DNA of 64,000 bases from Thermoguttaceae bacterium (GTDB lineage: Bacteria; Planctomycetota; Planctomycetia; Pirellulales; Thermoguttaceae). Of the stretch, positions 17,142 to 27,800 are shown piece by piece. Under the pieces are notes generated by a model that was given only the letters and a program-made list of their open reading frames with translations, made no database searches and was not told the DNA's origin. The position numbers and the translations under genes were made by a program. Location: the NCBI GenBank assembly GCA_017557195.1, contig JAFZAL010000017.1:39722-103721 (forward strand), in the 5' to 3' direction. Each line of letters begins with the position of its first letter. The first letter of the stretch is position 1.

Positions 17142-17738
17142 TTACTTGATCATCGCTGCCATTCCGGCGTCGAAAGCCGCGAGGTTGACGTCGACGAATT
17201 TTGGCTTGCAGCATTTCTCGATAGCTTCTTTCCAGGATTCAACCGGCATATCCAGTTCCGTTGACATAGCGCCCAGCAAGACCGTGTTGGCGGCGCGGAT
17301 GTTACCCAGCTTCTCGGCAATCGCTTCTGCGTCGAGATAAATCAATCGGCTAAACGCCTTTTCCAGACGCTGTTGAGCGTCGTCCGGATAGGTCGCTGCG
17401 CCCATCGAAACCGTAACCGGGACAATTCGCTGCGCGTTGACAACCGCCAAGCCGTCTGCCGCCAGATATTCGTGATACCGAAGGGCTTCGATTCGTTCCA
17501 GAGCGACCAGAACGGACGCGGTTCCCGGGGCAATTAACGGGCTGTGGACTTTCGTTCCGTATCGAATTTGAGCGACAACCGACCCGCCGCGCTGCGCCAT
17601 GCCGTGAACTTCGTTCGTCTTGACGTCAAACCCGCAAATCATTGCCGTTTGAGCGCAAATCTCGCTCGCCAATAAAATTCCCTGACCGCCGACGCCTACC
17701 AGCGCAATGCTTTTTGTATCTTGATTTTCGTTGCTCAT
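17142..17738 (-). CDS. iorB: Indolepyruvate:ferredoxin oxidoreductase beta subunit
   Basis: The IorB/gamma-type subunit of 2-oxoacid:acceptor oxidoreductases, which in Ior oxidatively decarboxylates arylpyruvates to aryl-acetyl-CoA with ferredoxin. The characteristic N-terminal GVGGQGILLAS (15-25) and EVHGMAQRGGSV (43-54) are present, and the length (198) is normal for IorB. The large iorA subunit with its thiamine diphosphate and iron-sulphur domains is not adjacent, though in many genomes iorA and iorB are paired. It might pair with a distant IorA or another 2-oxoacid oxidoreductase. The flanking gaps hold repeat sequence. Confidence 0.85.
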   Translation of the reverse strand: MSNENQDTKSIALVGVGGQGILLASEICAQTAMICGFDVKTNEVHGMAQRGGSVVAQIRYGTKVHSPLIAPGTASVLVALERIEALRYHEYLAADGLAVVNAQRIVPVTVSMGAATYPDDAQQRLEKAFSRLIYLDAEAIAEKLGNIRAANTVLLGAMSTELDMPVESWKEAIEKCCKPKFVDVNLAAFDAGMAAMIK

Positions 17739-17756
17739 TTGTTGTAACTGGATAAT

Positions 17757-17879
17757 AGGATTAGCTATTAGCTGCTAGCTTTTAGCTACTAGCTGAAACA
17801 GAAGCTAACAACCAAAATTCATTATACTCTTTTGTTTAAATAATACAAGTAGGCGTTAAACTTTAGCTCTTAGCTAACG
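17757..17879. repeat. TTAGCT/TAGCTGC tandem repeats
   Basis: Units such as TTAGCTATTAGCTGCTAGC and TTTAGCTACTAGCTG follow the iorB start on the plus strand. A matching inverted stretch (TTTAGCTCTTAGC, then AGCAGCTAAAAGCTAAA) overlaps the end of the M16 gene. Same class as the other intergenic repeats but with a different unit. Confidence 0.6.
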
Positions 17880-17880
17880 T

Positions 17881-19110
17881 CTAGCAGCTAAAAGCTAAAT
17901 TCTCGCCGCCCAGCGTTGTAATCTGGAAGTCTCTGGGAGAATTCTCCGCCAGGTACCGATTGACGTCTTCGACGGTAAGGGACTCGATTTTAGCCAAATG
18001 CTCGTCCAGAGTCCGGATCGTTCCCAGATTTATCCAGTCGCTGGCAATGCTGACGGATCTGGCGCCGCAGGATTCCTGTTCCATAATCAAAGACGTCCGT
18101 TCCCGCGTCTTGACCCGGTTCAGTTCTTCCGGAGTAACGCCTTCGGCAGAAAGCTTTTGAATCTCTGAAAGCAAGCCGTCCAAAGCAACTTCTGCATTTT
18201 CGGAACTGGTTCCCAAAGAGCAGAAGACCGCAGCGCAGGTCGGATACATAAAGTTATACGCGCTAACTGAATAGCACAATCCCTGCCGCTCTCGAAGCTG
18301 GGTAAACAGACGTCCGCTGGCTTCGCCTCCCAAGACGGACGTCCCCACCATTTGCCGATAAAAATCCGGATGCGAATACGGAACGCCATCGTAGGCGACA
18401 ACGATCTGCGTTTGCTGAGCGTCGTACTCTATATGGCGATTCTGCCGAGTTGGCGCTTCGGACTGGATTGTCAGCGACCCTTGCGACTTCCACGAGCCAA
18501 ACAGCGTCTCGACCTCGTCCTGAAGCTCGTTCCAGTCAAACGCTCCGGCGACGGACAGAATCGTTCCGTCCGGGCGATAATACTTTTTATAGAAAGACGT
18601 TAGCTCGTCCAATTGTACGGAATGAAGGACGTCGATATCGCCGTAGGAATGTTCGTTCCACGGCGAAGGGAAAAAGTCTTTTTGCGCAGCCAGACGCGCA
18701 ACCAACGCTGGATTGTCTTCAATTCCAAATCGTTCTAAAATAACGCTTTGTCGAGACGATTCCAAAGAATCTTCGTCAAAATGCGCCCCTTGCGCCAAGG
18801 CGGCGTAGATTTCCAGAACGTCGTGAAGATAAATTGCCGGAAACGCAGTAAGATAGGAAACGTATCCGATTCCGACCTTTTCTCCCCGTTCGACGCCGCG
18901 AAGCAAAAGTTCTTCGATAAACTGACGGCTATTCCATCGACCGCAGCCTCGAAGAGCCATCTCACAGCAAAACGACGCTACCCCGCGGCGCGAAGGATCT
19001 TCGTACCCAACTCCTGCGGGCATTTCCAAAGAAAAAGCGCAGGATTTCAAATACGGCATTGATTCTGCCAACAACGTCAGTCCGTTAGAATACGTTTTCG
19101 TATATATCAT
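17881..19110 (-). CDS. M16-family peptidase homologue lacking the HxxEH zinc motif
   Basis: The 409-residue chain has the two-lobed M16 (pitrilysin/processing-peptidase) layout: an N-terminal NGLTLLAE-type strand, GVGYEDPSRRGVASF, and a C-terminal R/Y-type lobe (LRERQGLCYSVSAYN). At the place of the zinc-binding HxxEH helix (expected G-x-A-H-F-L-E-H) the sequence reads GVASFCCEMALRG (43-55), so both His and the catalytic Glu are gone. By analogy with the non-catalytic partners of M16B heterodimers, it may bind peptides without cutting. Here no active M16 partner is adjacent. No signal peptide is visible, so it is probably cytoplasmic. Confidence 0.82.
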   Translation of the reverse strand: MIYTKTYSNGLTLLAESMPYLKSCAFSLEMPAGVGYEDPSRRGVASFCCEMALRGCGRWNSRQFIEELLLRGVERGEKVGIGYVSYLTAFPAIYLHDVLEIYAALAQGAHFDEDSLESSRQSVILERFGIEDNPALVARLAAQKDFFPSPWNEHSYGDIDVLHSVQLDELTSFYKKYYRPDGTILSVAGAFDWNELQDEVETLFGSWKSQGSLTIQSEAPTRQNRHIEYDAQQTQIVVAYDGVPYSHPDFYRQMVGTSVLGGEASGRLFTQLRERQGLCYSVSAYNFMYPTCAAVFCSLGTSSENAEVALDGLLSEIQKLSAEGVTPEELNRVKTRERTSLIMEQESCGARSVSIASDWINLGTIRTLDEHLAKIESLTVEDVNRYLAENSPRDFQITTLGGENLAFSC

Positions 19111-19502
19111 AGACGCATATTATATCAGGGAATGGGGATTCGGGAATAGGGAGCGGAATCAATTCGGAATTCGTAATGCGGAATGCGGAATTACGCAAGC
19201 GCTTCAACAATTTTTCCTACCTATCACACATTCGCTATATTTTTTATTTTATCAATATCGTTTGTTTTTCTAAATTGTTATTTTTGAACGAATTGTCAAA
19301 ACCCTGATAAGTATCAAATGCAATAATATCTAAATGTGAATTATGAAAAAATTTTTAAAAGAGAAAAAAATGAGTAAGGGAGTATTGGCAAAAAAACCGT
19401 ATTTAATATAATGTGCAGGAGCGTAAATATAAAAATTGGGAACGTTTTTATATCAACGCGCTCTAATTAATAAAAATGAAAAATGGATTGTAATTATACG
19501 AT
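19111..19502. other. AT-rich gap with repeats and exosortase promoter
   Basis: Degenerate repeats of the GGGAATAGGGAG and GCGGAATGCGGAATT kind occupy about 19127-19213 and include an exact TACGCAAGCGC (19192-19202). The remainder is very AT-rich and ends in a promoter for the exosortase gene. No ORF is supported. Confidence 0.6.
19385..19412 (+). promoter_or_regulatory. Sigma-70-type promoter for the exosortase operon
   Basis: TTGGCA (19385-19390) and TATAAT (19407-19412) are separated by 16 bases, about 90 bases before the start codon. Confidence 0.65.
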
Positions 19503-20540
19503 ATGAGTCAAAGTCCGTCAACTCAACAAAAAGATCCAACGCCTTCTATGCCGCCCGAATCAGCGGCAGAAGAACGTAACATATACGCCAAGGAAGAAAT
19601 ATCCATGTGGGCGATGTTTGGGATATTGCTTGTCGCGCTGACGCTTGCCTATTCCAAATCGCTTCAAATAGCAATGGACTCATGGAATACGGAACTGTAT
19701 TCTCATGGATATTTAATTCCGTTTATGGCGGCGGCTTTATTATGGCTTCGCCGCGAACCGTATCGTCCATTTCCGATGTGGCATCGTTGGGTTGGAGTGG
19801 CGCTGTTGGCATTAACGCTTATCGGATCGTATCTTGCAGAATTTTTTGCGCAAGAGTTTGTCATGCAGATGTCGTTTGTTCCCGCAGTGGCATTCTGCTT
19901 TTTGATAGCAGGCGGTTGGCCGCTGTTCCGATGGGCGGGTCCAATATGCTTTATTTTGTTTTTCATGTTCCCTTTATATTGGGGGCTTGAACGGCACTTG
20001 CTGGAACCAATGCAGCTTTGGGCGACAACGTCCAGCGCTTTTATGCTTCAGCTGTTTGGTTTTATGGCCATACAGGAAGGAAACGTTATTACAATTAATG
20101 ACATTCCGCTCAACGTTGTAGGAGCGTGCAGCGGTCTTCGCATGACCACCATTTTTGTAGCGTTGTCCTTGTTTTTTGTATTGATCAGCCAACGCACCTG
20201 GTGGGAAAACCTGATAATTTTACTTTGCGCGATTCCGATTGCCCTGATTGTCAATATTATGAGAATCACCGTAACCGGAATTGGCTATTCAATTTTTGGC
20301 GTCGGCGGTACGGCGGAAAAATTGATTCACGACTGGTCCGGCCTGGCAATGGCGCCTATGGCATTGATTATACTTTGGGGCGTAGTTCGATTGCTGTCAA
20401 TTCTGTTTTACGAAGAGGAAACAGAAGACGCTTCAGCAATAAATATTTTCGAAAGACCGGGGACTGGCTCAGTCAAAGAGGAAAACGTAGCGTCAGAAGA
20501 AGAATCAGACGACGATTCCAATACAAAAAATAAAAAATGA
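19503..20540 (+). CDS. Exosortase (PEP-CTERM sorting transpeptidase)
   Basis: A polytopic membrane cysteine protease/transpeptidase that recognises PEP-CTERM tails. After a polar N-terminus of about 30 residues there are 8-9 hydrophobic helices. The three signature residues are all present in context: Cys209 in VVGACSGLR, Arg254 in NIMRIT and His276 in IHDWSG. The substrates are visible in the window: the PEP-CTERM proteins at 242-3235 and 24849-29657. The gene heads an operon with a polysaccharide co-polymerase/kinase and EpsI, the usual exosortase neighbourhood. A charged C-terminal tail (EEESDDDSNTKNKK) is cytoplasmic. I do not assign a specific exosortase class. Confidence 0.92.
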   Translation: MSQSPSTQQKDPTPSMPPESAAEERNIYAKEEISMWAMFGILLVALTLAYSKSLQIAMDSWNTELYSHGYLIPFMAAALLWLRREPYRPFPMWHRWVGVALLALTLIGSYLAEFFAQEFVMQMSFVPAVAFCFLIAGGWPLFRWAGPICFILFFMFPLYWGLERHLLEPMQLWATTSSAFMLQLFGFMAIQEGNVITINDIPLNVVGACSGLRMTTIFVALSLFFVLISQRTWWENLIILLCAIPIALIVNIMRITVTGIGYSIFGVGGTAEKLIHDWSGLAMAPMALIILWGVVRLLSILFYEEETEDASAINIFERPGTGSVKEENVASEEESDDDSNTKNKK

Positions 20541-20636
20541 TTGCACAAACGCGATAAACAGAACGTATAAATTATTAACGTATTAGTTATATTCGTTTTA
20601 AATTTTTATTGAAACTTTAGGATAAGGGTTATTCAC

Positions 20637-22991
20637 GTGAGTACGAACTTTCCAAATCAGGACAGACGACCGGAAAACAATGCATCGTCAACGGCTTTGG
20701 CGCCGGTAACTCAGCAGGGGACTTCGCTGCGAGTGATTCAGCCTCAGCCGGAAATTGTTAAACAGGCGCCCAGACCAAGCGATATCATTCATGGATTTCG
20801 CCGTCGATGGGGCTGGGCTTTGCTGGCTGGCGTTATGGCGTCAACAATTGCCGTTGCCGCTGGCTGGATTATGATTCCGGTTACATATTATACGGAAGCA
20901 TGGCTTAACGTCCAGTCTCAAGCTCCGTATATCGTTTCGCCGCTCAATTCCAAAAACACCTATTTGAATCAAAGAGGCGCTCAGGCGGTTTTGATCCGCA
21001 GTCCCTTCGTATTGAAAACGGTTGTTCGTGAATTGGACATCAACAGCTATCCGGAAATGAGAGGCGTTATTGATCCAGTCAGCTGGATTGGACAGCGTCT
21101 TCGCGTTTCCTTCCCTGGCGGAACGGACATTATGGCCATCGGCATGTCTGGCAAAGACCGCAACATGATTACAGAAATTGTCAACGCGGTCAAAGACGCA
21201 TACATGCAGGAAGTCGTTACGGTTGACCGCGAAAACCATCTTCGCCGTAAAAACGTTCTGGAACAGGCGTACACTCGAAACCGTCAGCAGATTGATAAAA
21301 AGATGTATCTGTACAAGGAACTTGCTGACCAGGTTGGTTCCAGCGACTCAGACGCGGTCAAACATTCTGCGCGTTTGAAGCTGCAAACAATCGACGGTTT
21401 GAAGAGCAAAGTCATGGCCCTTGATTCGCAAATCGCCGGAATCAATACCAGAATCGAATTGCTCCGCGCTCGTTTGGCGGTCTTGCCGGAAACAGAACAG
21501 CCTTTAGACCCGGAAGCTCAGGCGCAGCGTCAGGCTAAAGCTTTGGAAGCGGCAACTCAACAGATGGTTCGTCAAGACCCTGAAATCTCAAAAATGCTTC
21601 AGCGTATTGAATACATGGACGCTCGAATTGAGGCGACAAGACAAGTTGTCAAAGACGGAGACAATTCTCCTAAAATTCAGCGCATGATCACCGCCAGAAA
21701 TGAAGTTGCAAAACAACTTGAGGAACGCGCCATGCAGCTTACGCCTTTGATTAAAGAAGAACTTCGTCAGAGACTGGCGGAAGGCAAAGCGACAACGCCT
21801 CCAACTGCCGCTGAAAAAATTCAGGCTGCCATTGACTCCAATCTGTTGGATAAATCCGTTTATGAAAAAGAGCGCGAAGCAATCTACGCTCAATTTATCG
21901 ACGCTGTCCATCAGGCAGAAAAACTCGATACGTTCTCTTCTGAACTGGAAAGCCGTAAAATTGAACTGGATCGTTTGAAGGAAATCACATACAAGATGGG
22001 ATCTGACCTTCAGCATTGGCAAATTGAACTCGAAGCGGCTCCTCGCGTTACAGAAATGCGCGCTGCTGAAGTGCCGCTTGAAAGCAATATTCAAGCTAAA
22101 GTTAAAAAACTGGCAATGATGGGCTTTGGAGCTTTCTTTGTTGGCGTTATAAGCGTTTTGGGTCTGGACTTCCTTGGACGCCGCGTCAATTCGGCGGACG
22201 AAATCAACTACGGTCTGGGACTGCGCGTTATCGGCGACTTGCCATTGGTCAGTTCCGGTTTGCGAGGCGGTAAAATGAACAACCGCGTTCAGGGTATGTT
22301 GATTGAAAGTATCGACAACATTCGAACCGCCCTGCTCCACCGAGCGGAAGTCGAAGGGCTCAAAGTTATTATGGTTACCAGCTCCATGGAAAAGGAAGGT
22401 AAAACCACCGTATCCAGCCAGCTGGCAGCGTCCCTTGCTCGAAGCGGTCGACGAACGCTCCTGTTCGACGGCGACTTGAGACGTCCGGGCGACCACCGTA
22501 TGTTCGAGAAACCGCTTTATCCTGGAATTTCAGAATTCTTCCGCGGCATGGTTACTCTGGAAGAAATCATCACCGAAACCCGAGTCGAAAACCTGTTCCT
22601 CGCCCCGGCTGGGCATCCGCACCCGGAAGCATTGCAGGCGTTGGCGCGAGGCGAAGTCATCATTGACGCCTTCGCCAAACTGCGAGAAGAATTCGACTTT
22701 ATCATCGTTGACTCCGGACCTATTCTGACGGACTCTGACTCGCTCATGTTTGCCAAGGTTCTCGACGGTCTGGTGCTGAGCGTTTTGAGAGACGTCAGTC
22801 GACTGCCTCGAATTTACGAAGCGTGCGAACGCGCTCGCGCGGTTAACGTCAAACTCCTCGGAGCGGTTATCAACGGCATTACGTTCTCCAAGTATCGTTC
22901 GTACTATCGTCCGTACACGATTGAAGTTCCTAACAAGCGCCGTCCGCAGCAACAGCAGCAACAACAGCAGCGGCCGCAAGGCAAGCAGTAA
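20637..22991 (+). CDS. Wzz/GumC-type polysaccharide co-polymerase with tyrosine autokinase domain
   Basis: A 784-residue inner-membrane protein controlling exopolysaccharide chain length and export. It has a Wzz domain with a first helix near residues 60-85 (WGWALLAGVMASTIAVAAGW), a long periplasmic coiled coil, and a second helix near 500. A cytoplasmic BY-kinase follows, with Walker A (SSMEKEGKTTVSS, about 580-592), Walker A' LLFDGDLRRP and Walker B FIIVDSGPI. The C-terminal tyrosine cluster (YRSYYRPY) is the usual autophosphorylation site, followed by a polyglutamine run. The start is a GTG with GGATAAGGG upstream. It lies between the exosortase and epsI and is probably in one operon with them. 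Confidence 0.9.
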   Translation: MSTNFPNQDRRPENNASSTALAPVTQQGTSLRVIQPQPEIVKQAPRPSDIIHGFRRRWGWALLAGVMASTIAVAAGWIMIPVTYYTEAWLNVQSQAPYIVSPLNSKNTYLNQRGAQAVLIRSPFVLKTVVRELDINSYPEMRGVIDPVSWIGQRLRVSFPGGTDIMAIGMSGKDRNMITEIVNAVKDAYMQEVVTVDRENHLRRKNVLEQAYTRNRQQIDKKMYLYKELADQVGSSDSDAVKHSARLKLQTIDGLKSKVMALDSQIAGINTRIELLRARLAVLPETEQPLDPEAQAQRQAKALEAATQQMVRQDPEISKMLQRIEYMDARIEATRQVVKDGDNSPKIQRMITARNEVAKQLEERAMQLTPLIKEELRQRLAEGKATTPPTAAEKIQAAIDSNLLDKSVYEKEREAIYAQFIDAVHQAEKLDTFSSELESRKIELDRLKEITYKMGSDLQHWQIELEAAPRVTEMRAAEVPLESNIQAKVKKLAMMGFGAFFVGVISVLGLDFLGRRVNSADEINYGLGLRVIGDLPLVSSGLRGGKMNNRVQGMLIESIDNIRTALLHRAEVEGLKVIMVTSSMEKEGKTTVSSQLAASLARSGRRTLLFDGDLRRPGDHRMFEKPLYPGISEFFRGMVTLEEIITETRVENLFLAPAGHPHPEALQALARGEVIIDAFAKLREEFDFIIVDSGPILTDSDSLMFAKVLDGLVLSVLRDVSRLPRIYEACERARAVNVKLLGAVINGITFSKYRSYYRPYTIEVPNKRRPQQQQQQQQRPQGKQ
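22949..22972 (+). repeat. CAG/CAA microsatellite encoding polyglutamine
   Basis: Eight consecutive glutamine codons near the 3' end of the BY-kinase gene. The run could vary in length without shifting frame. Confidence 0.7.
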
Positions 22992-23086
22992 TTTACAACT
23001 GACAATTAGCAATGAACAATTAGCAATTTACGCAAAGCGCAACTCTCAATTGCAAATCGCAAATTGCTAATTGTTCTTTATTCTCC
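22992..23086. repeat. Intergenic degenerate repeat before epsI
   Basis: ACAATTAGCAAT-type units and their inverted counterparts (ATTGCTAATTGTT) flank a variant of the core (TTACGCAAAGCGC). The halves can pair as a hairpin between the kinase and epsI genes. Confidence 0.6.
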
Positions 23087-23092
23087 AATAAT

Positions 23093-23956
23093 ATGCAATT
23101 TAAAAATTTCATTCCTGCCGCATTTAAGATATACATTCCTGCCGCTGTTGGTCTGATTTTAATTGGATTCCTTTACGTCTCAACCAACATGCTGGGGTTT
23201 TCACAGCAATACATGGATTATCTTATTAAAACCGTTCAGGAAACGCCGGAAAAATTTGGCAATTGGACAGGAGTTGATAACGAGCAAGCAAACGAAGCCA
23301 TCACAAAAGAATCTGGCGCGATGGCGCAAATTTCTCGAGTTTACGAAAATCCTCTCTTTGGCGAAAGCATAAATTTGTATTTTATTGCGGGAATTTCATT
23401 CCGCGTGGCAATGCATTCTCCGATCGTCTGCTATCCCGGTTCCGGATTCGAACAGCAGGGAGAAGTTCAGACTTTCGACTTCGATTATATTTACACCGAT
23501 TCCCAAACCGGTAAAAAGTACGCCCGCAAAGCGACTTTTTTTACTGTCGTCTTTAAAAAAGAAAGTCATTCTGAACGAGTGTTTTGGGCGTGGAACGACG
23601 GTTCCGGCTGGGTGGCGCCGCAGTTTGCGCGTCTGCACTATGGCGGACACATCCCATTGTGCAAATGTTATTTTTCGTATGTTGACAATTCCCCAAGCGT
23701 CTACGATTTTGACAAAAAATACATTGTCGATTTTGCCGGGCGTTTTTTAAGCGATTTGGATAATCGCATGATCGTTGACGGAAAGGTTCCCTCGGAATCA
23801 ATAAAAATCAACCTGGGAGAACCGATTGACGGAGTCCAGCAGAGTATTGACGAACCTGATTCAACGCCGACAGAAACAGACGTCGAACCAACGGAATTTC
23901 CGTCGTCTGACAGCTTTGATTCATTGATCAAAAATTCTGAAACAATAAATGAATAG
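23093..23956 (+). CDS. Exosortase-associated EpsI-family protein
   Basis: EpsI-type proteins (DUF3485) accompany exosortases, often fused to them or adjacent. This one has a single N-terminal membrane anchor (IYIPAAVGLILIGFLYV). A periplasmic domain follows with the family signature HSPIVCYPGSGFE (about 108-120) after ISFRVAM, and then the YIYTDSQTGKKYARKATFFTVVF strands. The molecular role of the family is unsettled; a part in polysaccharide export or in exosortase reactions is assumed. The C-terminal 60 residues are an acidic Pro/Thr/Glu-rich extension that is longer than usual. Confidence 0.82.
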   Translation: MQFKNFIPAAFKIYIPAAVGLILIGFLYVSTNMLGFSQQYMDYLIKTVQETPEKFGNWTGVDNEQANEAITKESGAMAQISRVYENPLFGESINLYFIAGISFRVAMHSPIVCYPGSGFEQQGEVQTFDFDYIYTDSQTGKKYARKATFFTVVFKKESHSERVFWAWNDGSGWVAPQFARLHYGGHIPLCKCYFSYVDNSPSVYDFDKKYIVDFAGRFLSDLDNRMIVDGKVPSESIKINLGEPIDGVQQSIDEPDSTPTETDVEPTEFPSSDSFDSLIKNSETINE

Positions 23957-23977
23957 CGCAAACCAGTCGTCAGGTCA

Positions 23978-24616
23978 ATGGAAAAAGATTATCTGAATTT
24001 GATTCGCAACGCCGCTTTTCCTGAAGGGGATTTGGGCGCTGAGATGATTGAGGGCATGAACCGCGGACACAGCGATCTGACCGACTGGGGATTCTCGCAC
24101 GTCAAATTTGGAAATCGGATTCTTGACGTCGGCTGCGGCGGCGGAGCGGCGTTGGCAAAGCTGGCGATTCAGTTTCCTAACGCTCATCTGGCTGGATGTG
24201 ACATTTCCCCTCTGGCTGTCGAATCCGCTCAAAAAATCAACGAACAAGCCGTCGCCGCAGGACGCATGGAACTCAAGCTTTCCGGCGTTCCCCATCTGGA
24301 TTATCCAGACAATTCTTTTGATACGGTTTACTCGGTCGAAAGCCTCTATTTCTGGCAGGACGCGGTCGCAGGCCTGAAAGATATTCTTCGCGTACTCGCT
24401 CCCGGCGGAACGTTCATGACGGTTCTGGAAATGGTCGGCGGAAACATGTCTGACCATCATGAGGAAATCGCCAAAGAATTGAACATGTTCTGCCCTACGC
24501 CGGAAGAACTGGGACAAATTGTCCAGCATGCCGGTTTTATCGATATTTCTCTGGACGAAGACCGCGAAAAAGGCTGGATTTGCATAACCGCAAAAAAGCC
24601 TTGGTTCGAGGCGTAA
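23978..24616 (+). CDS. Class I SAM-dependent methyltransferase
   Basis: A 212-residue Rossmann-fold methyltransferase of the methyltransferase-11 type. It has the SAM loop ILDVGCGGGAALA (48-60), GCDISPLAVESA for the ribose-binding acidic residue, and SFDTVYSVESLYFWQD with LRVLAPGG for motifs IV-V. The ESLYFW segment resembles small-molecule and lipid methyltransferases such as UbiE or Erg6 relatives. The substrate is unknown. It lies 22 bases after epsI and may ride on the exosortase transcript. The C-terminus (GWICITAKKPW) is complete. Confidence 0.82.
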   Translation: MEKDYLNLIRNAAFPEGDLGAEMIEGMNRGHSDLTDWGFSHVKFGNRILDVGCGGGAALAKLAIQFPNAHLAGCDISPLAVESAQKINEQAVAAGRMELKLSGVPHLDYPDNSFDTVYSVESLYFWQDAVAGLKDILRVLAPGGTFMTVLEMVGGNMSDHHEEIAKELNMFCPTPEELGQIVQHAGFIDISLDEDREKGWICITAKKPWFEA

Positions 24617-24745
24617 AAAAACGCTTTTCACGCGTTCCCTTTGCAAAAGAGTGAATCTATATACACTTAAATACAACAATATCTTAATTATTTTGATAAA
24701 AATCGCGTTTTTGAGTCTTTTTGCGCGTTCGATTTGCCGTCTTTA

Positions 24746-24754
24746 TGCTATAAT
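24746..24754 (+). promoter_or_regulatory. Extended -10 promoter for the large PEP-CTERM gene
   Basis: TGCTATAAT is a perfect extended -10 element (TGn-TATAAT) about 95 bases before the start at 24849. No good -35 stands at the standard distance, as expected for this class. Confidence 0.55.
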
Positions 24755-24848
24755 ATATATGATATAATATATTGATATTTCATAAATTCTGTCTTCCTTA
24801 TTTGAGGCGGACGGGAAATATACTTTTAGCAATACCCCAATTTAAGCC

Positions 24849-27800
24849 ATGAATTTTACATTCAGACCCCATCGTCTTTTGGCAGTCGTTGTAACGTTGA
24901 GCCTCGTCGCCCTGCTGACGCTTTCCGTCAATGCGGATTATTTTGAAGAAGCGTTCAACTCCTCGAATCCTGTTACTCTGGGAGACAACGACGTTCTGGT
25001 TATTAAAAGTACAGATGAAAACAGCAGATACACGTATAACAACTATTCCGGTTCTGGGAGCGTCTATCTTTCTCTCGAAAGGCTTTCGTTTTTTAATACC
25101 AATATTCCAAGCGAGTATACAAATCCCCAAGTCTTCATTGTCGGCAGCGCTCTTGGATTGCCAGATTTGGGGCTTGACGAGTCGTCAAATCCTAAAACTT
25201 CTTCAAGCGTATTCGGCGCCGGTCGAATTCTCGTTTTGACCAACGAACTGCCAACCGCGGACGGAACGGCAACGGTCAACGAAGGAGCGCTTTTTAACGA
25301 CAATGGAAGTACGCCGATTTACGACAATCCAATTCAAATTAAAGGCGTCGGCGGCATCCGCGTCGGTTGGAACGCAAACCTGACTGTATCCGGTAAAATT
25401 TCCGACTATACAGACGCCAACGGCGCTGTAACGCCGGGCAAGTTGATTATAGAGAGCGACAGCAGCGACATTAGAATTCTCAATGGAGCCAACGATTATT
25501 CTGGCGGAACGCAAATCAGCGGTGGAAACAGCGCATACGGCGCTGGGGCTTTAACGCAAACCGTTCAGGTTGACGGAACCCCGTATGGAACCGGACCGAT
25601 TTCTTTTGGGGCAAACGGTTCTGTTTTGGCTTTGAACGATCACACTATCACCGTCGGCGGCTTTGACGGCGGTATGACTGGCACAGTCAGCGGAGCTGAT
25701 ACGCTGACAATCAATATCGGAGCGAACAACTATTCCGCTCCTGTTACAATTAACAACGTTGCCAATTTGACGGTAATCGGAACCGGCTCGCAAACGGTTG
25801 CTGCGACAGACGTAACCGATCTGACCATTTCTTCGGGCGAGATGGGCTTTTCCGGCGCGTTAAACGTTCCGGGAAGCATCACTATCGCCAGCGGCGCAAC
25901 GCTCAAAATGACGGGAACGGGTTCTTCATTGAACGCGGGCAACCAGGTCAAAATTCGAGACGGCGCTACGCTCTATTTTGAAGACGCCGTCCCGCGCAAC
26001 GGAACATACGACCTGGCTATCAACGTTGAAGAAGGCGGAACGTTAAAGTTCTACGAAACCAATACTGTCGATCACAACGACTACAATTCGCTGGTTCGAG
26101 ATGCAAGCAAAAACGTTACAATTACCGGCGACGGATCTTTCATCAAGACGGGAACCGGCAAGCTCTTTATGACGTATAACGGCAACAGCGCCAAACTCGC
26201 CATCGTCCTTTCAGACAAAGCCGTCATCGACGTTCAGGAGGGCGATCTGGTCAACGGCGGATGGAATGCCGCCAGCTGGAAATATGCAGACGGTTCAGCG
26301 TACAACCAGGCAACCCTCAACGTTGGTCCGAACGGAACGATTGACCTCTGGGACGGAACAATGCACGTCGGCGGCATTACCGGAAACGTCGACGGCGAAA
26401 ACGCCGGATTGATCATGTCCAAAAACAATGGGCATCTGGTCGTCGGCATGAGCATGACGGACGCTGATAAATCTTTCGTTTATAACGGAAACGTTACATT
26501 GAACGGCGGTCGAAGCATTACCAAAGAAGGCAAAACAACTCAGGTCTTTGCTGGCGAGTACAACAATCTCGGCACAACAGCCGTCAACGACGGGGTACTG
26601 GAAATCTCCGGAACGGCAACTCTCGGAACAGCAACCGTCAACGGCGGCAAGCTGGAAATCTCTTCCAGTAATGCAACGCTCACAACGACCAACCTCAACG
26701 GCGGTTCGCTGGACGTTTCGGGAACAGTAAATCTGGAAACAGTCAATTTCGCCGATGGCGGCAAGCTCAACGTTATTCAAAACGGCGTTGCGACTTTCAC
26801 GAAGGCAACCAATTTAAATCAGTACACAAACATTACTGTTGACAATACAGCTTCGCTTGTTGTCGATCCGGGCAACGATGGCGAACAGGCAGTTGCTCAA
26901 TCGCAATCCGGCGAATTCAATATCAACGGCAAAGTTACCGTCAAAAGCGGATATTTCAGAGTGGTCAACGTTCCCAATACTGCGACGATTGAACTCGACG
27001 GCGGCACGCTGCAGAACAATGGCAACAACACCGGAACAACTGATTCTGTAGTTAATTCCAACGTTATTCTCACTTCCGATTCCAATCTCATGGCTGGATG
27101 GAGCGGAACTTTGACCGTCAACGGCGTTGTTTCCGGTCCCGGAAAATTGATTATCCGTAACGACAGCGGCGACGTTTACTTAAACAATACAAACACCCAT
27201 ACGGGCGGAACGCAAATTGGAGACAATTATAAGAACCCCAACGCTCGGTTGATTATGGGCGCAGACAACGCTCTGGGAACCGGTCCGATTTATTTCGGCG
27301 CCAGCAATTCCAAACTCGATATGGTTACATATTCCCAGGTCTTTAACGGCATTGACAACCAAAACGGATCCGGCGGGAATTTCACCGGAGACACGATCGT
27401 CAGTTCTTACGTGTTTGAATCGCCCACCTTTAACGCGCCGGAAGGAACGAATTTCATCTATACCGGAACCATGCCGGCGTCGACCGGAACGCTGACCAAA
27501 GTCGGAGCGGGATCTCAAGTCCTCGGCTCTGCAGACGTTGAAAATATTGCTGTTACAGAAGGTACGCTGGGATTCTCCGGCGTTCTCAACGCGACGGGAG
27601 ACATTTCTTTCCCCAGCGGTACAACGTTCAAAATGTACGGGACGGCGTCTGCCCTGAATGCCGCCAACCCGATTGTTGTTCAAAACGGCGCTGCGCTCTA
27701 CTTTGAAAACGCCGTCCCGCGAAACGACAATACAGATCTGGCTATCAACATTGAAGAAGGCGGAACGTTAACGTTCTACGAAACCGACGCTGGCGACCAT

